NCBI GenBank assembly: GCA_040954595.2
Contig: CM082591.2
Coordinates: 3,348,001 to 3,412,000, forward strand
Length of the DNA: 64,000 nt
Source: Balanoglossus misakiensis
Taxonomy: Eukaryota; Hemichordata
Direction of reading: 5' to 3'
In this document: positions 46,950 to 59,450 of the stretch, piece after piece
Layout of the letters: each line of letters starts with the position of its first letter
How positions within the stretch are numbered: position 1 is the first letter of the stretch
Position numbers and translations under genes: made by a program
The notes under the pieces: generated by a model
Databases searched by the model: none
What the model was told of the DNA's origin: nothing
What the model saw: only the letters and a program-made list of their open reading frames with translations

Positions 46950-49900
46950 CTAGAACTTTCCCTCCCCGACCTCCGCTGCTTTGTTGGTGTACCCTGAATG
47001 CACGCCCGCGCCGTCGCCGAGCACTTGAACTTTGGTGAGGGTCACCGCCTCCCTCCTCTCCTTCCTCTTCTTCCTCTTGAAAAGTCTCCCCGCGTGCGGA
47101 TCGTTGGGGTCGGGCTGGTAGCGCCCGTACCACCAGATGAAAAGTCCGAAGACGATGAACACGGTAATCGCGGGAATAAACGCTGTCGCCTTGATCACGA
47201 GGTTGTAATCGTAAAATCTGGAGTTGGTCTGGAAGTCGTCCTCTGCGTACGTTCTGTTCGTCAGCGGGTTGGTGTTCGCTTCCCTCCACTCGTAGGTCAT
47301 CAGACTTGCGTTGTGCGTCGACAGCGAGACCTTGTCTGTGACGGTGATCACGCGGCCGTCGTAGTCGGTGTACTGCCCGAAATCGTAGGGCGCGTAGAAT
47401 ATCTGGTTCTTCCACATGTTGAGGTCGAGGATCATCACCAGGAAGATGATGCCGTAGTTGAACCATTTCCCTGTGCGAGATAAAGGAAACGATGCTGTAA
47501 CGAGCGTAGTCGAGGATAGGACGCGCCATGGTGCCGTTCAGGGTTCTCCACTCTTCTGGTTGGCAGAGGTCAGGCCTGACCACCACTCGAGTGAAAAAGC
47601 TATCAAAGGAAGTCCACCAGCAGGCATGCTTGCGTACTCAATCTACTCTATTGTCTCGTTTTGATGCATTGATGAATGGATATGACTTATGTGTGGGTTG
47701 CATACAGATGATATAAGAACATGCACTCATAGTCAAACACACAACTTCAGGTTACCAGATTTGCACTGACATGCACTTCTTTCAACTTTCTTTACCAATC
47801 ACACACATTCTTGAACAATCATGAGTTGATTACCTGTGATGAATATTCTCCATTCCTCCCGTCGAAGGCATCTTGGCAGCTCGAACTGAAACTGGGATGT
47901 GTTCAGGCCCGGCAACTTCACATCAAAATTCGATTCAAAATGAGGGAAATCCCAATCCTGAGAGGAAAGAAAGAGAATTAAAGGGGCATGCCATACACAG
48001 CCAGTCTTTTGTTTCACACTGTTTCCCAATAAACAGTTCTGTACGCAGATAAATGATCTATTGTTTATGTCTATAGAAATGCCCATGTCAATGAATATGG
48101 GCCTTTAAATTAAATGCATTTTGAAGGGTATGTATGATCAACGGCACAGCATGAACCAGTATGATTAACCCTTTCACCACCATGGTTCAGTCCAAACCCA
48201 TTGTTTTCTATGGTTAGGTGGGACCTCTAAAGAGAGAACTGGGGGTGAAAGGGGTACAAACTGCATGTTTTTATTCAGGCGGCAGTTACGTTCGAATTAA
48301 AATTTCCAGATGACGGGCAACTTCAGCAACGTGGACTTACATGGTGCAGAGGAAACTGTGCAAACGAAATGCAATGAGGCTGATGAGGCACCATACCTGA
48401 TACATGTTACGTGTTTGGCAGTTCTAAAGTAAAAACATACTCGGAAAAACTTTTACTAGATGCCGAAATATTGCTTGCCCGTCATCTGGAAATGCCAGCG
48501 ACATGGGACACATGGCCAGATCACGTGATTGATAGTAAAGAATAGCTTACTGATTTTTACTCATCCTATGAGCTGTGGTCTCGCTAAAAAACAAACAAAC
48601 AAATCAGTGAAGCTAATCATACCTGCATCACTATCAGCAGATCCATGATGAGGATGAAGGAAGCCAGGTAGGCTCGAGACACCTCGTTGGACACAAGGAT
48701 GTCGTGGTTGATGCTGTCCCAGCTGACCCAGTCGGTGCTGATGACCAGCACGACGACCACCGTCATGGTGACCCAGACCACCCAGAAGAGGATGATGCGG
48801 TAGTTGCCACGGTTCCAGAAGCGGCGGACTCGCACCGCCCACCCAGGGTAGAGTTTGTCCTGCAGCATCATATCGGTTACCTGAGAGACAGCGAAATGAA
48901 CAGCCATGACATCCGGCACAGAGACTAGCATGGATAGTTCTAACCCAGCCAAGTAGGAGTCTGTCTGATACTCTATTCTCTGTGACAGGCAAATTGAAAT
49001 ATTCCAGAACCTGTTCCAGCCATCGGTCCGACTTCCTAGCTAGGTTAGACTTCTAAAGTAGTCTTGTAATATATATTGCAGAGATCAGAACAAAGGATAT
49101 AAATGGTAAGTACCAGTACTTACCATCCATGCAGTCACAAAGTCTCCCATCCAGGTACCGCAGGCCGCCGCCTTCATGAAGGTGGCATTCTCAATCCCCA
49201 GGTACCCGCTAACCACGTAGGAAGTGAGCGTGTCACCGCCAATCAGGTACAGCAAGTTCAACAGGTAGGAGAATATGAAGAGGCTGACAATCGTGGTCAT
49301 GAACATGATCATCCAGGAACCTTGCTCGTCTCGGAACATCCTCAGTCGCAACACACGGCCTGATGGGAAGGGAAGAGTCAACGTTGATGGTGTATTCAAT
49401 TTACCCTCCAATATGGGCAGTTTATGAAGGACATGCAATAACAGACAATGCACAAGTAAACAATTTTAAAACTAATTTCTATCGCATCCAGCATTTTTTA
49501 GGCAACAATGTTGTTTTTGGTTTGATAAAGAATAAAGATATCATTTTTTATCTCTGAACGATGTATTGAGCTGTTCCACATTATTGTTTGACAATGACAT
49601 TATTTTAATGGATAGATTATAATTCTATAACTAAAATTAACCATATGATTACTTACCAAGGAGAAGTCTATGAAATACAAGTTTACCAACCAGCATACCG
49701 ATGATGATCGCCACGAGCCATATCACTATCTTAACCAAACTCCAAGCATTAGGGGGATAGTAGTTCACTACCAGGGCATACACATTGCCAACAACCGGAA
49801 TATTGCACACTTTCCGGCTGTGCGCGACGGGATCCTCCGCAAATATCAGAAAGTTGCAGATAGTGACGAAGTAGGCTATAAAAAGCCTTGAGTAGGGATG

Positions 49901-51631
49901 CTGGAAGTAATATCGGAAATCTCGCTTCATGTAGTATGATATTTCGCTCCAAATGCTTTTGCTGTCGACTTCGTCCTTTCCAAGGCCTGGACGGATCGTT
50001 TTGCCAAAGTCAATTTCGTCGAAGCCTAAGTTGTCGTTTTCCTGTTCCAATGATTGTAATTTTCGCCCGCTTTTTTCTTCCAGGTCGACAGCCTCCAACT
50101 TGGTGCTCGTTTTTGATGCGTTTTGTGACACGTTCTGTGACGCGTCGGTGCTGTGTGGGGATTTGTGAGACGACTGCTGTGACGCGCTGGGTGTCACACT
50201 ATGTGATGTGCTGCGTGACACGTCCTGTGATGTGTCGCTGCTCTGTGGGGATTTTCCAGACGAACCCTGTGACGTGCTGTGTGACACATCCTGTGATGTT
50301 CCGCTGCTCTGTGTGGATTTGCGAGAAGACCCCTGTGACGTGCTGCTCGACATGTTCTGTGATGTTCCACTGCTCTGTGGGGATTTGCTAGATGCTCCTG
50401 ATCTCTGTGATGTTCTGCTCTGTGAGTTGCTTGGTGGGCCTTTGCCATCGTGGGCATCTGCTCCTTCATCTTTGACAATAACTTTGGCAAGTTCCTGTCA
50501 AATAAAAAAAATATTTGTTGCTAAAAATAAAAATATTTCCCAACCCAAAAAGCATGATGATGGAATCATGCACACATTGATTATAGAGGGCTTTGTTCTT
50601 TACATGAAATTGAAAAAAACTGCACGAACGTTGAAAACAAACTGCCTACTGGACAACCTGTTGCATATTATTGCAGTGGTGTAAAGGAAAAAGTAAATTG
50701 TACAAATTAAACATATGACCGATATCTATCATTATCTGATCATTTTGATCCCAGAATCCAGGCAATTTTCAAAAGTCAATTTATTCTCCACGAAAAATAG
50801 TGATATAATTTCAGGCACATTTTATAATAAAAAAACAGCCTGGCTAATTTTGTATTTTATATGTTGTCTGCCACATTTTACATTCTGCAGAACCGCATCA
50901 AAATTCAAAAACCGTAGCTCGCATTTCGTTCTTCTTTGTGGGTTGTGACGCACACATTTAATTAATTTCCCTTTCGGACTGATTAAATGGTTGCAAACAG
51001 TGCTCGGTGCTGGGTTGCCATGGCAACCAATTACTGTGTACATCGATGTCGATTATCGTCGTCCATGTGTACGTGTTGCTGAAAACAGATCGGTCTCGCC
51101 TCAGTGAGTGAATAATATAAAGCGAGAAATTTTACACTAAAACGTGTTTTCTCCAGCAAAAAATGTAGAATCTTCAGCACCGATGAAATGAAATACGACA
51201 GCGCGTGCAGAGCTGTCGAGAAACTTGAAGTCGGTCAAGAATTTTTCACATAGTTTCGCTCCGAAATTGACAGAAATTGATACCCTGGGAATGCGAGCGC
51301 AAAGCCTTACCTCCCCCTCTGGTATACGCTTACTCTTGGCATTCTGTGCGCTTTCTTTTTCTGGAATGTAAACTGGTTTCGCGACGGCACCGTTGGCGTT
51401 CCCGTTCTTGTCGTTGTCGATTTCAGCCGCTTTCACTCCGGTCTGACTTCCGCCTTGGCCCTTCACAGACCCCGTTGCCGAAGCGCTGTTTTGAACCTCC
51501 CGCCGCTTGTCTGCTGCCTTGGTAGCGTTCTGCATGGCAAGTATGTTATCACAGGCCTCGAAGAGTTCTTGTTTGCTGAAGACTTTAGTCACCGGTCTGG
51601 GTCGTCGATCATTAACGTTCTGTCGTTTCAT
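46950..51631 (-). CDS. TMEM117: TMEM117 with long repeat-bearing N-terminal extension
   Basis: Six exons join to 2298 nt (765 residues; human 514): 51631-51311, 50494-49657, 49359-49124, 48880-48623, 47957-47834, 47470-46950. The conserved protein begins near residue 295 (YMKRDFRYYFQHPYSRLFIA; human begins MGKDFRYYFQHPWSR). It continues with FLIFAEDPVAHS, LRMFRDEQGSWMIMF, GTWMGDFVTAWMVTDMMLQD, DWVSWDSINHD, LNMWKNQIFYAPYDFGQY and a basic tail. It is a multi-pass, probably plasma-membrane protein linked in the literature to ER-stress signalling. About 290 extra N-terminal residues are predicted to be disordered. Exon 2 encodes tandem Ser/Gln-rich repeats of the form SSGTSQDVSxSTSQGSSGKS. The junction of exons 1 and 2 is in phase and GT-AG. 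An internal Met at about residue 296 could give the short, human-like form. It is head-to-head with TM7SF3. Confidence 0.93.
48165..48255 (+). mobile_element. CCCTTTCACC MITE, copy 10
   Basis: TTAACCCTTTCACCACCATG to GGGGGTGAAAGGGG in a TMEM117 intron. Confidence 0.87.
48290..48500. mobile_element. inverted-repeat element in TMEM117 intron
   Basis: ATTTCCAGATGACGGGCAA (48302-48320) recurs exactly inverted at 48475-48493, giving a small element of about 200 bp. A fragment of the same family lies at 59055-59110. Confidence 0.75.
50140..50440 (-). repeat. coding tandem repeat in TMEM117 exon 2
   Basis: Units of about 57-72 bp encode variants of Ser-Gln-Gly-Ser-Ser-x-Lys-Ser-x-Gln-Ser-Ser-x-Thr-Ser-Gln, about five copies, in frame. 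Confidence 0.85.
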
Positions 51632-53561
51632 CTACCGGAGAAAACCGCATACCTTCTATAAATAAACTGACCCTTTAGCACAGTGCAAATTCTCAACAAG
51701 CGCGTGGACACGCGTCGCGCGCGGCCAGGGACGACGTTATACGAGCACGCGCCCGGCCCAGCGCATAATAAAAACACATCGAATTATTACAGAAATATTT
51801 TCTTGTGACTCAGAATATACGCCTAAGGGACTGTCCAGAATTTACTTCCAGGGTGGGGCTGGAGGATTTCTTATTTTCCTGGTGATTTTTTTCCATGGCC
51901 CCCCCTTGTAAATTGTGGAGGAAATCTGTGGCCCCCCCGTAAATTTCCTGTTTTTTTTCCATGACCCCCCCCCCCAATATATACATGCATGCTTACCGGT
52001 ACAGACTACCACACATACAGTCTGATAAGGCTGCATTTACAAACACCTCTGGAAGGGGGGGGGGAGAATTAAATTTTTTTTACCGTTAATTTCCACATGC
52101 CCCCCGTACACAACCCGAAATATTTTCAAATCCCCCCCTTCCGAACAGCTTAAAATTTTGAAATCCCACCCCCCCCCCATTTTCTTTCACACAGCAAAAC
52201 ACATCACCTATCTATCTTGTAAAAAAAGAAAAACAGCGCTCCCATGAAAAGAATTTGAAACTGATGTTTTTCCTCATCAGTGGATATTAAAACTGAACAT
52301 TGTTTATATTTGTTAAGTATTTGTATTCTGTGTTGGCAGATATTATAAACCGAGAAGTGAAGGGGGTGGGTTTGGGAGGGGGTGTCCCCCTCCCACGTAA
52401 GAAAATTTTATAAAATACAGAGCTCAAAGCTGCATTTTAATGAACCCAAAAGCAAATTAACTTTTTATATACATATATGAATGATTGATGAGAAAATTAA
52501 CGAATTCTAGTCTGGACTTGAATTGAGCTCGTCAACAGTAACAACACTGACTGTTCACTGTACATTTATGGTCTGTGCTGGCAGGCCAAATACTGGGCAT
52601 TTTATTATGCTTCACAGAGTAGAACAAGAAACTGTAGTAGATATACAAAATAACCCACCGTAAAAATTACCGGAAATTCAAGCTTATGAAGATTTAATGC
52701 ACTGTCATCCAGGTAGCCATGGTGGTTTGTTTCTTATAAATCAGTACTTCTGGGCAAATATTGAGTTTGTGAGAGTTTTTTACATGGCCCCCCCTAAAGG
52801 ATTGTGATTTTTATGTCTGACCCCCCCTAATTTTTCTTGGGGAAAATGGGTGGCCCCCCCTGAAAATCCTCCAGCCCCCCCCGGAAGTAAATTCTGGACA
52901 GTCCCTAATATAACAGAAATCGTCATAGACGTGCGTGTGCCACTTTGACTTACCACGAGAGTGGAAAAAAATGTGCGCTTATGAATCGTCTTACAAACAT
53001 GGTACAAACTGAATAGTCAAATAGTTTCTGCCTTTTCAACTTCCATCATTATATTCTTTGAGCATTCACAAAAGAATTGCTTTCAGGGAATGTATGAACG
53101 CCAAAACCCGAATTATAATAATTATGAGTTATGTTTCCCCTTTGTTTTTAATCACTGTGAAAAGATGGGTCGGTATGTCATGCACGAGGAACAGATTCTT
53201 GACATTTCTGCTTTCAACATTTTAAAGCCAGTTACGTAAATGTATTAAAAGCTTGCGCTTACAAAGATAATACCTGTCTTTTCTATTGAATTGGTTATTA
53301 TCTAGTTATCTGGTTATTATTTAGTCCCTTTTATTTGAAATTTCTGGGTTCATCGTGCTCGAGGACGGACGCGAGAGTATTAGTCTCGTGCTAACTTTGT
53401 TACAGGGAAGCTAGGGAGTCATAACCAACCGGAAGTACCAGGTCACACGGGGACATTACCAAAAGTCAGGTGACATATCAGTACAAACGTCAACAAGTAA
53501 TATACATGTACACTTGGTGTTGCGTCAACGTTAGCGAGGAATCGCGACTTTTGTTTCAAAA
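51632..53561. promoter_or_regulatory. intergenic head-to-head region TMEM117 / TM7SF3 split by a transposon
   Basis: The divergent starts are 1.93 kb apart. The 51827-52905 part is a terminal-inverted-repeat element, leaving about 200 bp next to TMEM117 and about 650 bp next to TM7SF3 as candidate promoter sequence. No other gene was recognised. Confidence 0.5.
51827..52905. mobile_element. 1.08-kb terminal-inverted-repeat element (Harbinger-like MITE)
   Basis: The first and last 23 bp (GGGACTGTCCAGAATTTACT... and its complement, 51827-51849 and 52883-52905) are perfect inverted copies, followed by further imperfect inverted similarity. It is flanked by TAA on both sides (51824-51826, 52906-52908), a 3-bp target duplication typical of PIF/Harbinger. 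There is no transposase frame. Nested inside (about 52029-52461) is a copy of the repeat seen inverted at the left edge of the window. Confidence 0.85.
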
Positions 53562-56500
53562 ATGATGATCAGCATGCGAGTGTTAGTGGTATTTCTCGCG
53601 TGTCTTTCTCGTGTGTTTGCAGGGAATCACGGTAAGTTGATAGGGGGGAGGCTTGGCCGGATAATTTGACATCATGATCATTCATACGTGCATTGGCATG
53701 GTTGTTTACGATTGGAATGTCGTCATACGGTACGCCTCCCATACAAGTGAAATCTCTGGCTACGAATGCATAGTCGTCGGTTTTTATGACACTATGTTAC
53801 CTCCAAATGGATATGGAGGTGATGTGAATGCGTTAGATTATTTAGATGATCGAAAGAGGGTCATAACTTGAATAATGCTGCACTTGTCCTTGAATGAAAA
53901 TCGCATGAAATCTTGGAAGTGGCAAGTCATGAAAACTAAACCCATCATAGATTTACCATGTGTATTTTCAGTCTAGGGACGAAGAAGTATTCAGAAATGC
54001 TTTCTGATTTCTCAGCAACGGCGTCTTTTGTCGAGTAAATCGTACGTTCAATTCTTTCTCAGATGTCATCAACCTGGAAGTGAATGAAATTACAGACATC
54101 ACTTTCCCAGCCCTTGGAACACAGCAGTTTGTGCTGGACAACATCACAGATATATCAGACACAGTTGGAGTCTTTCAGATTCACACACAGCACAAGAACT
54201 TAACAGGGTCCCTCACAACAGTGCCGTCATTGGACACTGCGATGACGGCGGCAGATATAGGACTGGTTACAGAGTTAGACCAAGCATCAACCGATGCAGT
54301 TTGGTATGTTAACTCATCACACAACCACTCCATACAGGCCCAAGTAACTGCCTTACTGTACAAGCAAAATGGTAAGTTCACATTGGTAAGGTCCAAGTCA
54401 TAAATGCTATTACATTCAGTGTTGATGCTTTCTGAAACAAAATTATTGAAAAAAAAATGCACGGAATTTATTACTAATACTATCTATGTAATTATTTCTC
54501 TTGTATTTTATCACTTCCCAGATCCAATACCTGGTGCCTGTAACTTTGAATTCAACCTCCTCAACGATGCCAACTTGCATCTGCCGTATAACATTTACGA
54601 GACTTTTATCCAGTTTCAACCGGCGAATATCGGCTGGGCGCGCGGAGGGGAGCAGATGCCGTGCGATACGCAAACGGCGGCGAGATTCCGTCTGAACTAT
54701 GAGATCTACATGTACTTCCTGCCCGAACACAATTTAGCTGAGACCTACTTGTTTGATGGTCTGAGAAAAATGACTACAGTGTCAGGAATACAGAGATATG
54801 GATCCAAGGTGTGTATAAAAGAGTTTATCAACCCGTTTGGTTTAGACAGTATTTCTTAGTATCTATGGTATTACATCAGTTGCCTGTATAACACTACACA
54901 AGTCAGCTTGTGTTACTAAAATCTGGGATAGGCCATTTGTGAAAGAAAAAACACTCTATCTACATTTCAGATTGCATCATTGGATGGTCACAGCCGGCCG
55001 ACTTTCACGGTTTCATCTTTCCATGGGCAAGGTGTTATCTATAACGTCATTGTACGAGATCCCTACGAGGGCACCAGTGCTGCATACATCCCTGCATCAT
55101 CCTACGCTTGTAATTTCACATCAAAAGTCGACAGCTGTCATGCGTCCTGTGAGTTGGGAGAAATCTTTCCGAATTTTGTCAGTTTCAAAAGTATTTTTTG
55201 TAGAATAAAAACAGTTATAAAGTGATTGTCCATTGTAGTTGCTCGTCTAATTAATTAAAAATGGTAATTTGCATTTCTCTAATTTGTCTTTAAGGTTCAC
55301 CAACGTCCTTGGTCGCCGTGACAACATTCGGTGTGTTGGGTCTTTTTATTTGCTTGGCTGGGCATCGCTATTATAAGACGGGTGAGTTAACGCTCATTAT
55401 CCATGAATTTATGCATTACTTTTAATGATTTTATGTTCAAATTAAAATTAATCTAGTAAATTTGCATACTCAAGCAAACCAATTTCTTCAGTAGTAAAAA
55501 GATATTTCAATGGAACAAAACAAAAGTAAACATTTCCTACAGGTGCTCAATTCTGTAAAATGAAGGACTAATTCATTAATGGTACGAGCGATTCATATCC
55601 CAAGAGAGCAGTTCTTCACACTCTAGAAAGTAATTCACAAGTGCCCATTTTCGTCATTAATGTCACCTGCCACAATTACTCTTATATAATGAATTAAAGG
55701 TATATGGTCACCTATGGAAAATTAGCAATAGTTACCATGGCAAATTGAGATCTAACCAATCACAGATTTTCAGTGGGTGGCACACGCGAAAAAAAGAGCG
55801 CCACCATATGTTCTTTAGAACGCTCAGATACGCCATTTCAGCCATATATGGGTTTATGTACATTGGGGGTGACTGTATACCTTTAAAGCTATAGCAGTTT
55901 TGTAGTATTGTGCGACGCAGCAAACGAACTCTATTGAATTAGTGAAACTTGGCCAAATGTCAGAAAGGGCATGTCTTTTTAATGAAGCTTTTTTTCCTTT
56001 CAGAACTCTTCGTTTTTGGGTTCTTGATAACGGCACTGGTATGCTTTATTATAATAGCTGCTGCTTCAAACATGAATTACATAGGTGAGTATTTTGATAA
56101 TCAATTTGAATTATATCTATGGATATTTTTTGATATACATTCTTGCAAGATTTGAGAGATGTATGCCAAGGACTTCATGCATTAATATGTCACAGAAAAA
56201 AATCTAAGAATTTAACTGACTTCCAATCATCATTTCAGAATGTGTTAATAATCTGATTTCTATTTCTAATTTGCATTTTACACCGACAGGTCACCTGGTA
56301 CTGACCGGCGTCTGTGGTTTGGTTGGAGGTATCCTTTTAGTCCTGTTTTGGTGGAGATTTGGTTCCCCTATTTGGTGCACAGTTCTTGTGGGCTTTCTAC
56401 TCGGCTATCTCTTTGCAGCAATAATATTTTTCACCCCATTCGGTAAGTTTTTTCCCCCGCATCATTTAGTAATACAGTTTAACCGGCCACCTCTATATAG

Positions 56501-57512
56501 TGAAAAGTTGTCTATAGTGTCCACTTTGTTACAGTCCCTGTGCATACATTTTACGGATGTTATAATTTATCTGTAATTCTGTTTTTTTTTCTCTCATTCA
56601 GGTGATCTGAAACCCTGGCAGAGTAATATTGAATATGGTCTTTGCTTTTCCTGCTTTGTTCTTCTTGTGCCAGTTATTCTGATCTACTTTACGAAACAGG
56701 TAATCTAGAGTTTGGAAGCCATTCTGAATTAAGTGCATTCGTAAAAGAAATATTGAACTTTACGTGATGGTTTTTGGTGTACTTGTTGTGGGTATTAATT
56801 TTTAATGTACTGTTGGTAAACAGTTAAAATTATTCCAACAATTTGGTTTATATTAAAAAAATCTTGAAATATGGTAGCCCAGATTTTACCACCAGCATAT
56901 TCTGTGAACAAGTTGTGACTATAGATGTGAGACTTCAACATGTAAACATCATACAGTCGACATACATTTTTCATTGTTGATGTTTGATTTCAGTTGAATA
57001 TCCTAGCCTGCACTGTGATTGGTTCCTATCTGTGCGTGCTGGCCATCGGTGCCTATCTGTATTCCAGCCTGGCCTACATCATTCTCAACCCCCTGAAGAG
57101 GGTGTTGATGGAAGACTATGACAATGCCTATACCAAGGTGCCGTTCCAAAGAAATGGTGAGTTTGAGAAATTAAACCGCGTCTATGTGCAATAAACCTTT
57201 TTCCGATATAAACAATAGCATATTTAACAAATATTAACGAAAATAATTAACTGAAATTGAATATTGATGAAAATGATTGTTTTTTCATCATCAGACATAA
57301 TTTTAGTCAGTGTCTGGATAGCCCTGGCGGTTTTTGGATCAGTGGTGCAGTTCTACAGAGAAAGAGGGCGTGATTTCCCACCATGTCCCTATAAGGAGTA
57401 CAAGAGAAAGCGAAACGAACGCAAAGTGGAGAGGGACGTCTTGGACAGACATCTCCAGCGCAATAACATGGGAGGGGACGACGAGAGAAGGCCTCTACTT
57501 CAGTCTGTCTGA
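53562..57512 (+). CDS. TM7SF3: transmembrane 7 superfamily member 3
   Basis: Ten exons join to 1644 nt (547 residues; human 570): 53562-53631, 54063-54371, 54522-54808, 54971-55148, 55295-55381, 56004-56084, 56290-56442, 56602-56699, 56994-57156, 57295-57512. The N-terminus MMISMRVLVVFLACLSRVFA is a signal peptide. Next comes an extracellular half with several N-glycosylation sites and family blocks DPIPGACNFEFNL, GQGVIYNVIVRDPYEGTSAA and AYIPASSYAC. Seven membrane segments follow, with GHRYYKTELFVFGFLI, VLFWWRFGSPIWC and NILACTVIGSYLCVLAIGAY. A short cytoplasmic tail ends ERRPLLQSV, with an acidic/dileucine-like RPLL near the end, as in the human ERTPLLL tail. In mammals the protein is linked to ER-stress protection and splicing control. 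AATAAA near 58352 fits the 3' end. Confidence 0.96.
55698..55795. repeat. dispersed repeat, copy in TM7SF3 intron 5
   Basis: Same-orientation relative of 31562-31660, sharing TTACCATGG, TAACCAATCACA and TCAGTGG-GTGGCACACGCG. Confidence 0.8.
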
Positions 57513-58590
57513 GACCATCTCATTGGTCATTCCAGTTGCTTGGGATGATCGCATTGGTCGGTGCTGACGAACAGACAGTGTGAGTTGAAGTAACCTGGCT
57601 TTTGATTGGTCGTGCCGAAAAAAAAACATGGCACGTGCGAGTGCTGATGTGTGTGCTTCTTTGTACAGCACATAATTTCTTAGGGCATTTTTTCTACAAA
57701 ACACTGCAAATGTCAGTGTACACGGTCTCGCTGAATCCAGACGTTGCCCAGTCTGGCAGTGTGGGTTAAACTATATTAGAACTTGACCATAAGGATAAGG
57801 CAAAAGGCTGACCACCCGTTTGCATAGAAATACCATGTTTACAGAACCTATAAGTTACTTACATTATCTTTCCAATTCATGTAATGGGTTTGATTCTGTT
57901 TACACAAGTTAAATGAAGCGTTTATTTCTAATTTTCAAATGGTTTCTTGTGAATTATTAATGTCTTGTACCACCAATAAATTACCAAGCTATGCATCTTA
58001 ATTTGTTTAGTACGCAAACACAATTCAGTTCTAAATAAATACAGTTGACATGATGTTGTCAGACTAGAAAAATATCAGAAAACTGTCTTTTAGAGTCAAA
58101 TGGTATAGATTTGCTTTGTTTCGATAAAAAAACGTAAAGTGTCTTTGATCTTCAGTTCAGATGACTCCTGTTGTAACTATAAATGGTCAATTTTTATACC
58201 AATATAGTCATACGTTTTACATATCTCGACAGTGAATATTCATATGATCTGTTTAACTCTGAAATAACCCTCATAATAGAACATTCATTCTATCGTGATC
58301 TCAAGCTATTTTTTCTACTTTTTTATTGACTGTTTTTTCAGTTCTCATTGACAATAAATTATGTTTCAAATATAAAGACTTGTGTCTGCTTTATCAATAC
58401 TACACATCTCTCACATATATGTTTTTGAAGTGAAGATGTATTTGAATTCTACAATGTACGATAACATTCTAAGTGGACAACACAATTATGTGTGGCAATA
58501 TATTTTATAGATATATTTTTGGAAAAAAATGGCTAAGCTATGAAAAACAAACAGGGGCAACTGGGAGATTAAAAGATGTCACAAACTCAC

Positions 58591-58752
58591 CTTGAAATTG
58601 CAGTGCTGTGACGATTCCAAAGAAGAAGTTTCCACCACGAAATTACTCTCCAAGGATATTTGTAGTCCTTGTGCAGAGAAAGGGCAAACTCACCCAAGGT
58701 CTTCACACCCCGTACATCACAACTGAGTGTAATATTTGGAGGCAGGTTCCAT
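58591..58752 (-). other. candidate orphan exon, 162 bp
   Basis: An acceptor (TTACCTTCAG) and a consensus donor (TTTCAAG then GTGAGT) bound an open minus-strand stretch, phase 2 in and out. It encodes WNLPPNITLSCDVRGVK and LHKDYKYPWRVISWWKLL. No partner exon was found on either side and I do not recognise the protein. It may be a fragment or chance. Confidence 0.25.
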
Positions 58753-59054
58753 CTGAAGGTAAATATGTATTGACATAAGTAATCACATGTTGAGTGACGA
58801 ATTGGAAATGATGGCATAACCAACAATAGAGGGTGCAAACGGATCACGGGTGATGTTGTTTTGGACATTGTCATGGTGACCGCATTAAATATGAATAAGA
58901 AGTTGTCTTCCCTTGGGATAATTAGCTGATTAGTTTGTGTGTGTTATGTGGTGTTTGCACACATGAATTTGAAACGTTTCTGAAATGTCTTTGTGTATCC
59001 TTTTGTCCTGTTCCAATTCTTCGATATCAAATGACGTCAGACGTGCTCAGGCAC

Positions 59055-59110
59055 AGTTACGTTGGCATTCAAATTTCCAGCTAACGGGCAACTTCAGCAA
59101 CATGGTGCAG
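59055..59110. repeat. fragment of the TMEM117-intron element family
   Basis: CAGTTACGTT and ATTTCCAGCTAACGGGCAAC, followed by TTCAGCAAC, match 48285-48330. Confidence 0.7.
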
Positions 59111-59429
59111 ACGACTACTACCGTACGTCGCATGCATGTGATAACAAACAAGGCTTGAAAACCCTTTCTTATTAGTTGATTATTTTCTTTTAATTCATAA
59201 GCAACCAGACAATCAATCATTACATTCCACTTTTTTTCTCATTTTCAGAATTTTATTTAATCAACCAGAAAAATCAGCAACTTAAGTTATGTTAAAATTA
59301 AGTTTACCAGAAAAAAAAAACATAATTAAAGAATGTGTAATCATAACGGGAAAAAATAACCACAAAACCAAATTTACATAAAAACGAAAGCATTTTGAAG
59401 ACATCAGTTTGGGTGTTTTTTGCCTCATG

Positions 59430-59450
59430 GGGGGGGGGGGGGGGGGGGAG
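59430..59450. repeat. poly-G run
   Basis: About 20 consecutive G on the plus strand. Exact length is prone to sequencing error. Confidence 0.9.

Noticed and set aside
46915-47586. 223-residue minus-strand frame overlapping the last TMEM117 exon
   Set aside because: It is in a different frame from the TMEM117 sequence, which matches the family and is correctly spliced.
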